A DNA stretch of 64,000 nt, from contig CAXXXQ010000002.1 in NCBI GenBank assembly GCA_963677355.2, forward strand, positions 124,001 through 188,000, in the 5' to 3' direction. Of the stretch, positions 23,552 to 32,327 are shown in pieces. The notes beneath the pieces are model-generated. The model did no database searches. It saw only the letters and a list, made by a program, of their open reading frames with translations, and was not told the DNA's origin. The translations under genes were made by a program, and so were the position numbers. The number at the start of each line of letters is the position of its first letter. Positions within the stretch are counted from its first letter, which is position 1. The DNA comes from Thiomicrorhabdus sp963677355. Lineage in GTDB: Bacteria; Pseudomonadota; Gammaproteobacteria; Thiomicrospirales; Thiomicrospiraceae.

Positions 23552-24958
23552 ATGTCTTTATCTAATAACCAGTCTAATAAAAATTCACGCCGTCATTTTT
23601 TAAAGAAGACCGCTTTAGCTGTAACTTCGGCTATTGCTTTGTCCGCCGTTTCGGTTTCAAGTGCCTACGCTTTGGGTGATCCTGAAAAAGAAGATCTGAA
23701 GTTTGGTTTTATCAAGCTAACCGATATGGCGCCTCTGGCCATTGCTTATGAAAATGGCTACTTTGAAGATGAAGGTCTGTACGTTCAATTAGAAGCGCAG
23801 GCTAACTGGAAAGTCCTTCTGGATCGCGTCATCGACGGTCAATTGGATGGCGCGCACATGTTAGCCGGTCAGCCGATTGCCGCAACCATCGGTTACGGTA
23901 CTAAAGCGGATGTGATTACGCCGATCTCTATGGATTTGAACGGTAATGCGATCACGGTCTCTAATAAAACGTGGGAAGCGATGAAATCCCATGTGGAGAT
24001 GGAAGGCGGCAAGCCAAAGCATCCCATTAGTGCGTCTGCGCTAAAGCCGGTGGTCGAGTCCTATAAGAACGAAGGTAAAGCTTTTAAAATGGGGATGGTT
24101 TTCCCTGTGTCAACTCACAACTACGAGCTACGCTACTGGCTGGCTGCGGGTGGTCTAAACCCGGGTTACTATGCGCCGCATAAAGGTGACAGTGCCGGAA
24201 CCATTGATGCGGATGTTTTGCTTTCAGTCACGCCACCGCCACAAATGCCGGCCACTATGGAGGCAGGAACGATCGAGGGTTACTGTGTAGGCGAGCCTTG
24301 GAACCAACAAGCGGTATTCAAAGGAATCGGCGTACCGGTTATCTCCGATAACTCTATCCAAAAGAACAACCCTGAAAAAGTATTCGGTCTGCGTGAAGAC
24401 TTTTATGAAAAATATCCGAATACCACTATCCGCGTGGTCAAAGCGATGATTCGTGCGGCGCACTGGTTGGATGCAGAGAACAATAAAAACCGCCCGGCTG
24501 CGGTAAAAGTTCTCTCTAAACCAAATTACGTTGGTGCGGATTACAAAGTAATCGCTAATTCCATGACCGGTACTTTCGAGTATGAAAAAGGTGATAAGCG
24601 TTCAGAGCCGGATTTCAACGTATTCTTCCGCTATAACGCCACTTACCCTTACTACTCGGATGCAATTTGGTATATGACTCAGATGCGCCGCTGGGGGCAG
24701 ATTTCAGAACAGAAGTCTGATGATTGGTATAAAGAGATGGCGAAAAAAGTCTATCGTCCGGATATCTATAAACAAGCGGTTGAAGAGTTGATTGCAGATG
24801 GCGTTTTCAAGAAAGAAGATTTTGCTGAAACGTTCGCAACCGATGGCTTCCGTGGTGTTCAGGATGACTTTATGGATGGTATTCCATACGACGGTTCTAA
24901 GCCAAACGAATATATCGATGCGATGAAGATCGGTTTGAAAGGCGATACTAAGCTTTAA
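23552..24958 (+). CDS. nrtA: Nitrate ABC transporter substrate-binding protein
   Basis: A 468-residue periplasmic binding protein with a Tat signal (SRRHFLKKTALAVTSAIALSAV, ending near SSAYA). The mature part begins DPEKEDLKFGFIKLTDMAPLAIAYENGYF and contains the nitrate/bicarbonate-family blocks NGNAITVSN, MVFPVSTHNYELRYWLAAGG and GTIEGYCVGEPWNQQ. Start ATG 23552 is preceded by AAAGGAAGAG; an upstream in-frame GTG lacks such a site. It heads the transport operon nrtA-nrtB-nrtD. Specificity for nitrate rather than bicarbonate or cyanate is inferred from NasS/NasT and the reductase genes nearby. Confidence 0.92.
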   Translation: MSLSNNQSNKNSRRHFLKKTALAVTSAIALSAVSVSSAYALGDPEKEDLKFGFIKLTDMAPLAIAYENGYFEDEGLYVQLEAQANWKVLLDRVIDGQLDGAHMLAGQPIAATIGYGTKADVITPISMDLNGNAITVSNKTWEAMKSHVEMEGGKPKHPISASALKPVVESYKNEGKAFKMGMVFPVSTHNYELRYWLAAGGLNPGYYAPHKGDSAGTIDADVLLSVTPPPQMPATMEAGTIEGYCVGEPWNQQAVFKGIGVPVISDNSIQKNNPEKVFGLREDFYEKYPNTTIRVVKAMIRAAHWLDAENNKNRPAAVKVLSKPNYVGADYKVIANSMTGTFEYEKGDKRSEPDFNVFFRYNATYPYYSDAIWYMTQMRRWGQISEQKSDDWYKEMAKKVYRPDIYKQAVEELIADGVFKKEDFAETFATDGFRGVQDDFMDGIPYDGSKPNEYIDAMKIGLKGDTKL

Positions 24959-25014
24959 TTATCTCATAGCCCTGTATGGCAGGGCTTTATTCTGAATTTT
25001 CTAATGGTGATTGT

Positions 25015-26013
25015 ATGAATCCTTTGAAATGGGCTCTTATCGAGCCTTTTTATAAATTGATAATTGGTGAAGACCGCAAAGGTCAAGTGAATACCATTAT
25101 CAAGATGTTCGGACTTCCGCTTGCAGGTCTGATTATCTTTTTGGCTTTGTGGCAGGGTGCTGCATCGCATATCAATACTTCTTTAGGTCAATTTCCAGGG
25201 CCTGTTCAAACGCTTGAGCAGTTCCAAAATCTTACTGCTGAAGCGGAAGAAGCGGCAGTGAAAGAAGAAAAGTTCTATCAGCGCCAAGAAGAGCGTAATG
25301 CACGTAAACTTGAGAAGAACCCTGATGCTGAAATCAAAGTGCGTGAATATACCGGACCGCCAACGTTTTTCGATCAGATTGGTCGAAGCTTAGTGACGGT
25401 AATGAGCGGTTTCATTTTAGCGTCAATCATCGCGATTCCAATCGGGATTGTGATTGGTCTGAGTACCAATGCTTACGCGGCGGTTAACCCGTTGATTCAG
25501 ATCTTCAAGCCGGTTTCTCCGCTTGCTTGGTTGCCGTTGGTAACGATGGTGGTGTCGGCGGTTTACGTGACCGATGACCCGATGTTTGATAAGGCGTTCC
25601 TGAACTCGATGTTTACCGTGCTGTTATGTTGTCTATGGCCAACCATTATCAATACGGCTGCCGGTGTCGCAACGGTGACTCAAGATCTTAAAAATGTCAG
25701 CCAAGTGTTGAGCCTGAGCTGGTGGACGCATGTTCGCAAAATTGTCCTGCCATGTTCCATCCCAATGATGTTTACCGGTCTGCGTATCTCTCTAGGTATC
25801 GCTTGGATGGTATTGATCGCGGCAGAGATGCTTGCTCAAAACCCGGGGCTAGGTAAGTTTGTATGGGATGAGTTCCAGAATGGTAGCTCTGACTCTCTTG
25901 GACGTATCATGGTGGCGGTAATCGTGATCGGTATTGTTGGTTTCTTCCTGGATCGCGGCATGTTGATGCTACAGAAAGCGGTTTCATGGGACAAAACGGC
26001 GGATATCCGCTAA
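25015..26013 (+). CDS. nrtB: Nitrate ABC transporter permease
   Basis: A 332-residue inner-membrane permease of the NrtB/SsuC family. The first span is at about residues 31-53; a charged periplasmic or loop segment rich in Glu/Lys (residues 73-110) precedes the conserved permease core (SLVTVMSGFILASIIAIPIGIVIGLS). The EAA-like loop is around QVLSLSWWTHVRKIVLPCSIPMMFTGLRISLGIAWMVLIAAEML. I use ATG 25015 (MNPLKWAL) because the product then has a normal N-terminus; GGTGA lies upstream. It lies 56 bases after nrtA and 21 bases before nrtD. Confidence 0.9.
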   Translation: MNPLKWALIEPFYKLIIGEDRKGQVNTIIKMFGLPLAGLIIFLALWQGAASHINTSLGQFPGPVQTLEQFQNLTAEAEEAAVKEEKFYQRQEERNARKLEKNPDAEIKVREYTGPPTFFDQIGRSLVTVMSGFILASIIAIPIGIVIGLSTNAYAAVNPLIQIFKPVSPLAWLPLVTMVVSAVYVTDDPMFDKAFLNSMFTVLLCCLWPTIINTAAGVATVTQDLKNVSQVLSLSWWTHVRKIVLPCSIPMMFTGLRISLGIAWMVLIAAEMLAQNPGLGKFVWDEFQNGSSDSLGRIMVAVIVIGIVGFFLDRGMLMLQKAVSWDKTADIR

Positions 26014-26034
26014 GCAATGACAGGGAGAAAACGA

Positions 26035-26829
26035 ATGTCAGAAACTCATTTAGAACTAACGAATGTCGGGATTGAATTCCCGACGCCAAAAGGTCCTTTC
26101 CGCGCTTTGCGCGACGTCAATCTTAAGATCAAACAAGGTGAATTCATCTCTCTGATCGGTCACTCCGGTTGTGGTAAGTCTACCGTACTGAACATTGTTG
26201 CCGGGCTTTATCAGGCGACCGAAGGTGGTGTTTTACTTGATGGTCGTGAAGTGGATGCGCCAGGCCCGGAAAGAGCGGTGGTTTTCCAGAACCACTCGCT
26301 ACTGCCTTGGTTGACGGCTTATGAAAACGTCGAGTTGGCTGTAGATCAGGTGTTTAAAAATACCAAGTCTGCGGCAGAAAAGAAAGAGTGGATTGAGCAT
26401 AACTTACATTTGGTGCATATGGATCACGCGATGCATAAGCGTCCGGATGAGATTTCCGGTGGAATGAAACAGCGTGTCGGGATTGCGCGTGCACTTTCTA
26501 TGCAGCCTGAAATCATGTTGATGGATGAGCCGTTTGGTGCCTTGGATGCATTGACTCGAGCGCACTTGCAGGATTCATTAATGGAAATCCAAAAAGAGTT
26601 GAATAACACCGTTATTATGATTACCCATGATGTGGATGAAGCGGTATTGTTGTCGGATCGTATTGTCATGATGACTAACGGCCCGGCAGCGACCATCGGT
26701 GAAATTCTTCATGTGGATCTGCCACATCCTCGAGATCGTTTGGCGTTGGCAGATGACCCGACCTATAATCATTACCGCTCGGAAGTTTTACGATTCCTGT
26801 ATGAAAAACAGAGAAAGGTTGAGCATTAA
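26035..26829 (+). CDS. nrtD: Nitrate ABC transporter ATP-binding protein
   Basis: A 264-residue ABC ATPase: Walker A GHSGCGKST near residue 43, Q-loop in VVFQNHSLLPWL, signature SGGMKQRVG near residue 140, Walker B IMLMDEPFGALD and H-loop MITHDVDEAV. It lacks the C-terminal binding-protein-like domain of NrtC, so it is the NrtD type. ATG 26035 has AGGGAGA upstream. A terminator at 26873-26898 ends the nrtABD transcript. Confidence 0.92.
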   Translation: MSETHLELTNVGIEFPTPKGPFRALRDVNLKIKQGEFISLIGHSGCGKSTVLNIVAGLYQATEGGVLLDGREVDAPGPERAVVFQNHSLLPWLTAYENVELAVDQVFKNTKSAAEKKEWIEHNLHLVHMDHAMHKRPDEISGGMKQRVGIARALSMQPEIMLMDEPFGALDALTRAHLQDSLMEIQKELNNTVIMITHDVDEAVLLSDRIVMMTNGPAATIGEILHVDLPHPRDRLALADDPTYNHYRSEVLRFLYEKQRKVEH

Positions 26830-26872
26830 TTATATTTATACTGAAAAATCGTTTACTAATGGTTTAGTATAT

Positions 26873-26898
26873 AAAGCACCGATTTACGGTGCTTTTTT
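26873..26898 (+). terminator. Intrinsic terminator of the nrtABD operon
   Basis: AAAGCACCG (26873-26881), loop ATTTA, CGGTGCTTT (26887-26895) plus three further T residues. Confidence 0.88.
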
Positions 26899-26930
26899 GT
26901 TTTCAGGGTAAACCCGGGTTTATTTAGTTT

Positions 26931-28139
26931 ATGTTCAGTCTCGATATCGAAGAAAAAGAAATCTATTCTGTTTTTCAGCCGATCTTCAGCTTCTCCAACC
27001 AAGCATGCGTTGGGGCGGAAGCGTTGGTGAGAGGGGTGAATACGAGAACCGGTGAGCCTGTGCCGGTTACTGAGTGCTTGCAAGCTCCGCCGGGAATGGC
27101 ACGGGCGGATTTTACGAAACAGCTGAATACAACCCATCTTCGTAACTGGCAGGCTAAGCAAAATGAACAGAGTTGGTTATTTCTTAATCTAGATTTTCAA
27201 CAACTTAATCGTGCTGAAGATCTGTGTATTCAGGAATTGCTTGATGAGCTGAATATGCATGGCAAGGATTTGGTTGTTGAAATCGTCGAGAGCGAGATTG
27301 TTGACGAGACTTTGTTTGAGAATCTGGTTTCCAGCCTCAGAGAAATGGGTTGTTTGATTGCCTTGGATGATTTTGGTGCCGGTCACTCCAATGTAGATCG
27401 AATTTGGAAAGCGCAACCGGATATCGTTAAGTTGGATCGGCAAGTTTTGCTGGAAGCCACTAAAAGCCTGAGAAGTGAAAGTATCCTTAGAAACTTGACT
27501 TACCTGATTAAACAATCCGGCAGTATTCCGTTGCTGGAAGGGATTGAGACCAAAGAGCAAGCAATGTTGGCTATGGATGTCGGAGTGGATCTCGTTCAGG
27601 GGTTTTATTTTGCCAAGCCGGATCGAACCCTAGAAGACGCCAATCAAGGCGAAACCTTGCTTTGTCAAATCACCGATACTTATCCGCAATACCGTTCTGA
27701 AAAACAGTTTATCGAAAATATTCAAAAAAAGGGTTATGAAACACTCTTTGAAAACCTTTCTGGCCTGGAACATGCTAACCGTTTGGAAGAGGAAATGCTT
27801 GCCGTATCCGAACTTTCGTTTGTAAAGCGGTTTTTTATTCTGGATGCTCATGGCTATCAAATTAGCGAGGAGTATTCCCGTCATCAAAACGAAGAAAACG
27901 GGCAGCGTATTCTTAAGAAAGGTAAAGGGTTGTGTTGGCGAAACCGTCGCTATTTTATTAAAGCGATGAAAAAGCCCGGGCAGATTTATGTTTCCAGACC
28001 TTACCGTTCTCTAATCGATGTGGAGTTGTGTTTAACGGTGTCAAAGACGATTTCGTTAACGAACGGTCAACAAGTGGTAGCCTGCTTTGATGTGTTTTAC
28101 CACGACAAATCAACTTCCAGCGTACAAATCTCTATTTAA
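26931..28139 (+). CDS. EAL-domain cyclic-di-GMP phosphodiesterase with a C-terminal PAS/Cache-like domain
   Basis: A 402-residue protein. The EAL domain (residues 10-245) looks catalytically complete: GAEALVRG, LNLDFQ, VEIVESEI, ALDDFGAGHSN, DIVKLD, LLEGIETKEQ and DLVQGFYFAKP. The C-terminal 150 residues (from about 262) form a separate domain containing SFVKRFFILDAHGYQISEEYS and FIKAMKKPGQIYVSRPYRSL, similar in layout to the YkuI C-terminal sensor domain. No membrane span. It lies between the nitrate transport operon and a chemoreceptor gene. The RBS before ATG 26931 is poor. It probably hydrolyses c-di-GMP to pGpG in response to a small-molecule signal that I cannot name. Confidence 0.86.
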   Translation: MFSLDIEEKEIYSVFQPIFSFSNQACVGAEALVRGVNTRTGEPVPVTECLQAPPGMARADFTKQLNTTHLRNWQAKQNEQSWLFLNLDFQQLNRAEDLCIQELLDELNMHGKDLVVEIVESEIVDETLFENLVSSLREMGCLIALDDFGAGHSNVDRIWKAQPDIVKLDRQVLLEATKSLRSESILRNLTYLIKQSGSIPLLEGIETKEQAMLAMDVGVDLVQGFYFAKPDRTLEDANQGETLLCQITDTYPQYRSEKQFIENIQKKGYETLFENLSGLEHANRLEEEMLAVSELSFVKRFFILDAHGYQISEEYSRHQNEENGQRILKKGKGLCWRNRRYFIKAMKKPGQIYVSRPYRSLIDVELCLTVSKTISLTNGQQVVACFDVFYHDKSTSSVQISI

Positions 28140-28246
28140 GTCTTCTCTTAAGACAAATCATTAATTTCATCACAGACAAAGACGTTTAATCCATACCTTG
28201 TGTACGGAGGGTTGACTGTTTTTGTCAAATACAGGAGCTGTATTCC

Positions 28247-30829
28247 ATGAGTATTGGAATCAATTCAGAAAAGGATGTCTCGACTTTGGGAACCATTGTT
28301 TCCAAAACGGATCTGAATGGAACCATTCTTGAAGTAAACGAAGCCTTTGTGCTTGCTAGCGGTTATTCAGAAAAGGAATTGCTCGGACAGCCGCACAATA
28401 TATTGCGTCATCCGGATGTGCCGTCGGCCGTTTTTAAAGATATGTGGGCAACCCTTAAATCGGGAAAACCTTGGGTTCAGGTCGTTAAAAATCGTACCAA
28501 GCAAGGGCAGTATTACTGGGTTCGAGCCAATGTTACCCCTGTATTAGAGGAGGGTAAGATTGTCGCTTATCAGTCTGTTAGAACCTCGGTGGATGAAAAT
28601 ACCAAACAGGAGGCCGAAGCAGTCTATAAGAAAATTCAAGCTGGCAAGGTAGCTATTAAAAACGGTTATATTTTCAATGGCTTGCAGAGGTTGTGTGTAT
28701 TTAATCATATTCACCCTATTAATATGATGATCTGGATGATTGCGGTTTTGGGTATTATCGCCACCATGATTCAAGCCAATTTGATTACTTTACCGGTTGA
28801 ATTGGTTGGTTTATTGGGGCTGGCTTTTGTCGGGTACGCTTGGGCGGGAAAAAAGTACGCCTTTATGCGTTTAGGGAAAACGAAGCAATTGATCGATAAG
28901 ATGCGAGAAGGTGATTTTTCCGGTCAGGTTAACGATTACGGTTTTCACTCTTTAAGCAAGTTGGTCGCATCGGCCAAAATGATGCAGATTCAACTGGGCG
29001 CTATGTATGATGATGCTCAGGAAAAGCTACGTATCAGTTTACGATTGAAATCCGCTCTGGATAATGCCTCTTCCAATATTATGCTGGTTGATACCAGTGG
29101 AAAGGTCATTTATCAAAACGACAAAATGCAGTCATTTTTTGCCGATAGTGCCGAAAAAATTCAGGATTCCATTCAGAGCTTCAATCCGGATTGTATGGTC
29201 GGCAGTCAGTTGAGCGAAGTTTTTACCAACCCGTTATTTAAAAAGCTGGATCAAGCTCTGGTTTCCGAAGAGGTTATTGCCAATATGACCGTTCAGTTAT
29301 CCGTGATTCCGGTCACCGGGCAAGGCGGTAAGGCAATCGGTTCAGTTGTTGAGTGGTTGGATTTAACGCAACAGAGATTGATTGAAAACGAGTTGAAAGC
29401 CACTTTGTCGATGGCTTCAATCGGTCACACTGCTTTACATATTGAAACTGGCGAACTGTCCGGTTTCTATTTAGATACCTCGGAAAGCGTCAATTCTCTG
29501 TTATCCGAATTGAACGAAATTATTCAGAACATGGTCTATGTGATGACTAAGCTGGCGGTGGGAGACCTACGCGGGCGTATCGAGAAAGATCTGCAAGGTT
29601 CCTTGGCGGCGATGAAAGGTGCAACTAATATCTCATTGGATAATTTGAGTGCGATTATTTTGCATATCAAACGTGCCGCTGCGGCCGTTGAAAGTGCTGC
29701 GGAAGAGTCTTCCAAGTCTTCGGTCGATCTATCGGATCGAACTCAGCAGGCCGCTGCGGCCTTGGAACAGATTAATTCTGCAATGCAGAATATGAGTGAT
29801 TTGCAAACCCAGAATACGCAAGAGTTAACCAAGGTGAATCAAATAGCCAGTGAGACTGTGCAGCAGAATAACCACGCAAAAGCCTCTTTGGACGCAACTA
29901 TCGGCTCGATTCAGGAAATTCAGAGCACCTCGGAGCAGATTGCCAATATTATTTCGATCATCGACGGCATTGCTTTCCAGACCAACTTGTTGGCACTGAA
30001 CGCAGCGGTCGAGGCGGCTCGTGCCGGTGAGCATGGACGTGGTTTTGCGGTGGTTGCCGGTGAAGTTCGAACTCTGGCGCAAAAATCGGCGGAAGCGGCA
30101 CAGGATATCAAAACCTTGATTGATACCTCGGTCACTAAAGTCAATCAAGGGGTTGAAAAAGTACAGGAAACGCATCACGCATTTGAAATGGTTGATGAGC
30201 GAGTCGGAGATATCGGCCATGCGATGAAGCTGGTGTTGAACTCAATTAATGAGCAGCAGAGCTCGGTCGGTGAAATTGCCAAAGCGATTAATAATCTGGA
30301 TGCCAATATCCAAAGCAACGCGGCTCTGGTAGAAGAATCGTCGGCTGCGGCAATCTCGTTGAAAGAGCAGGCTTTATTGCTTAACACCGAGACCGGAAAA
30401 TTTTCGATTGACGAGGTCGCCGCTAATAACTTGATTGAAGACTCTCGCGAGGTGTATGGGGTGAACTTATCCGATGTGCGTCAAAATATGCGTATCTGGA
30501 GGTCGAGTGCTCAAACTTTCTTGAATGGCATTCCGACGAGTCTGGACAGGGAGACGGCAATCGATCCTCAAGCCTGTGCGGTAGGCAAAAGCTTGGATCA
30601 GATTGCTCAACATAATCCGGCCATTAGCTCTTTGCCGCAATACATTAGGGCTCAAGAGCTGCATGTCAGGCAGCATAGTTTGGTTAAATCTGCAATGCAG
30701 ATGATGGATAGGGGTACGGCGCTTTCAATTGAGGAGCTGAAAGCAAAAGATAGGTTGTTGGATCAGTTTGTCGATGTCACGAATGATTTGGACAAAGCCT
30801 TATCAGAGTTAAATAAAGCATTCGTTTGA
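28247..30829 (+). CDS. PAS-containing methyl-accepting chemotaxis protein (Aer-like) with a C-terminal CZB-like domain
   Basis: An 860-residue receptor. The N-terminal PAS domain (LNGTILEVNEAFVLASGYSEKELLGQPHNILRHPDVP) resembles the FAD-binding PAS of Aer. Two closely spaced membrane segments follow (about residues 161-205), then a HAMP-like region, a second PAS (near 265-380), and the signalling domain whose hairpin tip is IIDGIAFQTNLLALNAAVEAARAGEHGRGFAVVAGEVR. The C-terminus resembles a chemoreceptor zinc-binding domain: ACAVGKSLDQIA and LHVRQHSLVKSAMQMMDRG supply the Cys and two His, but the first His expected before a Trp (here NMRIW) is missing. AGGAG precedes ATG 28247. Likely senses redox or oxygen status. 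Confidence 0.87.
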   Translation: MSIGINSEKDVSTLGTIVSKTDLNGTILEVNEAFVLASGYSEKELLGQPHNILRHPDVPSAVFKDMWATLKSGKPWVQVVKNRTKQGQYYWVRANVTPVLEEGKIVAYQSVRTSVDENTKQEAEAVYKKIQAGKVAIKNGYIFNGLQRLCVFNHIHPINMMIWMIAVLGIIATMIQANLITLPVELVGLLGLAFVGYAWAGKKYAFMRLGKTKQLIDKMREGDFSGQVNDYGFHSLSKLVASAKMMQIQLGAMYDDAQEKLRISLRLKSALDNASSNIMLVDTSGKVIYQNDKMQSFFADSAEKIQDSIQSFNPDCMVGSQLSEVFTNPLFKKLDQALVSEEVIANMTVQLSVIPVTGQGGKAIGSVVEWLDLTQQRLIENELKATLSMASIGHTALHIETGELSGFYLDTSESVNSLLSELNEIIQNMVYVMTKLAVGDLRGRIEKDLQGSLAAMKGATNISLDNLSAIILHIKRAAAAVESAAEESSKSSVDLSDRTQQAAAALEQINSAMQNMSDLQTQNTQELTKVNQIASETVQQNNHAKASLDATIGSIQEIQSTSEQIANIISIIDGIAFQTNLLALNAAVEAARAGEHGRGFAVVAGEVRTLAQKSAEAAQDIKTLIDTSVTKVNQGVEKVQETHHAFEMVDERVGDIGHAMKLVLNSINEQQSSVGEIAKAINNLDANIQSNAALVEESSAAAISLKEQALLLNTETGKFSIDEVAANNLIEDSREVYGVNLSDVRQNMRIWRSSAQTFLNGIPTSLDRETAIDPQACAVGKSLDQIAQHNPAISSLPQYIRAQELHVRQHSLVKSAMQMMDRGTALSIEELKAKDRLLDQFVDVTNDLDKALSELNKAFV

Positions 30830-30866
30830 TTGGGTGATTTAATTTCGAGTGAGATTATTAAAAATG

Positions 30867-30889
30867 CACCAAATTTGTTCAATTTGGTG
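30867..30889 (+). other. Perfect 9-bp hairpin downstream of the chemoreceptor gene
   Basis: CACCAAATT (30867-30875), loop TGTTC, AATTTGGTG (30881-30889). Only a weak T-rich stretch follows. It may terminate the receptor transcript or belong to the long leader of the reductase operon. Confidence 0.5.
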
Positions 30890-31026
30890 TGTTTAAGTGT
30901 GATTTATTCTGTTTTAATAGTGTTTTAATCTATTTGTTTTTTTATTAACTATTTGAATATAAAGTGAATATTGTTTTTGGAATGATATAAGCTTTATTTT
31001 GAGAAAGTCTTAGTAATTTGATCTGT

Positions 31027-31072
31027 TGTCGGGTCGCAATGAATAATTGTGCCCGACATTTTTGTTTCGGGC
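31027..31072 (+). promoter_or_regulatory. Leader terminator with competing hairpin upstream of the nitrate/nitrite reductase operon
   Basis: TGTCGGG (31027-31033) pairs with CCCGACA (31052-31058), extended inside by CGCAAT/ATTGTG, and is followed by TTTTTG: an intrinsic terminator 29 bases before the first gene of the operon. An alternative stem, GCCCGA (31051-31056) with TCGGGC (31067-31072), uses the same 3' arm and would exclude the terminator. This is the layout of an antitermination leader and fits the NasT ANTAR protein encoded upstream. Confidence 0.65.
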
Positions 31073-31090
31073 CTGGAATTAGAGGCTCTA

Positions 31091-32314
31091 ATGAAGCAAA
31101 AATTAATTTTAATCGGATCAGGAATGGTCGGCTCCCGTTTGATTGAACGAGTTTTGGCCGAAGCTCCGCAACGTTATGATATCCGCGTCTTTAATAAAGA
31201 ACCGACCGGAGGTTATAACCGTATCATGCTTTCTCCGGTGCTTGCCGGAGAAAAGACCTTATCTGAAATCATGACACACGATCATGATTGGTTCAAACGT
31301 CGTTCCATCCAACTGCATGCGCAGACGAAAATCAGCCAGATTGATTTTGTACGTCAAACCGTTAAAACCTCCCTAGGAGAGCAGTACTCTTACGATAAAT
31401 TGGTGTTTGCCACCGGTTCCCGTCCCTTTATTCTGCCTATCGAAGGCCATACCTTGCCCGGCGTGGTGTCGTTTCGCGAGATACGCGATGTTAACCTAAT
31501 GACGGCATCGAGCCGTTCCAAGAAAAATGCGGTCATCATCGGCGGCGGACTGCTTGGGCTGGAGGCCGCCAACGGCTTATCGAAGCTGGGTATGAATGTG
31601 ACCGTGGTGCATCGTAGTGAAGTACTGATGAACCTGCAGATGGACGAAGTCTCCGGAGCCCTGCTCAAGCAGAGTATGGAAGCTTCCGATATTCATTTCG
31701 AAATGGGTGCCAATACTCAGAAAATTCTCGGCGACAAGTTTGTCACCGGTGTGCAGCTGGAATCCGGTAAGCAGCTGGATGCCGACTTGGTCGTTATGTC
31801 GGTCGGTATTCGTCCTAATGTCGAGCTGGCGCAAAACGCTGGTTTGGAAGTTGAGCGCGGCATCATTGTCAACGACCAGTTGGAAACTTCGCAAACGAAT
31901 GTCTACGCTCTGGGCGAATGTGTACAACATCGCGGTGAAGTCTATGGTTTGGTGGCTCCACTTTACGAACAGGCCGAAGTATTAGCCAAAACGCTGAATG
32001 ATGAACCGGCTGCCTATCAAGGCAGTGCGGTGTCCACCAAATTGAAAGTCACCGGAATCAATCTGTTCTCCGCCGGAGATTTTCACGATTCCGCAGATAC
32101 CGATTCTCTGATCTATCAAGATTTGTCCCGCAATATCTACCGCAAGGTCGTGCTGAAAGATAACCGCGTTCAAGGAGTGGTCATGTTTGGCGATGTTTCC
32201 GGGACAAACTGGATTTTCGATCAACTCGTTCAACAAAAGGATGTCTCCGCTTATAGAGACACGCTCGTCTTTGGTGAAGGTTTTGCGCCGATGAACCAAG
32301 CAGTCAATTTTTAA
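31091..32314 (+). CDS. FAD/NAD(P)H-dependent nitrite/nitrate reductase flavoprotein subunit (NasB/NasC-like)
   Basis: A 407-residue pyridine nucleotide-disulfide type flavoprotein homologous to the first half of NirB: FAD motif LILIGSGMVGSRLIERVL, NAD motif VIIGGGLLGLEAANGL, and C-terminal FAD motif NVYALGE. It has no iron-sulfur or sirohaem region, so it is not itself a nitrite reductase. In assimilatory systems such a protein (NasC of Klebsiella, NasB of Bacillus) passes electrons from NADH to NasA. I prefer ATG 31091, preceded by TAGAGG; the frame is open from GTG 31049 but that part lies in the leader terminator. nirB follows after 13 bases. Confidence 0.85.
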   Translation: MKQKLILIGSGMVGSRLIERVLAEAPQRYDIRVFNKEPTGGYNRIMLSPVLAGEKTLSEIMTHDHDWFKRRSIQLHAQTKISQIDFVRQTVKTSLGEQYSYDKLVFATGSRPFILPIEGHTLPGVVSFREIRDVNLMTASSRSKKNAVIIGGGLLGLEAANGLSKLGMNVTVVHRSEVLMNLQMDEVSGALLKQSMEASDIHFEMGANTQKILGDKFVTGVQLESGKQLDADLVVMSVGIRPNVELAQNAGLEVERGIIVNDQLETSQTNVYALGECVQHRGEVYGLVAPLYEQAEVLAKTLNDEPAAYQGSAVSTKLKVTGINLFSAGDFHDSADTDSLIYQDLSRNIYRKVVLKDNRVQGVVMFGDVSGTNWIFDQLVQQKDVSAYRDTLVFGEGFAPMNQAVNF

Positions 32315-32327
32315 AAGGAATAGGAAA

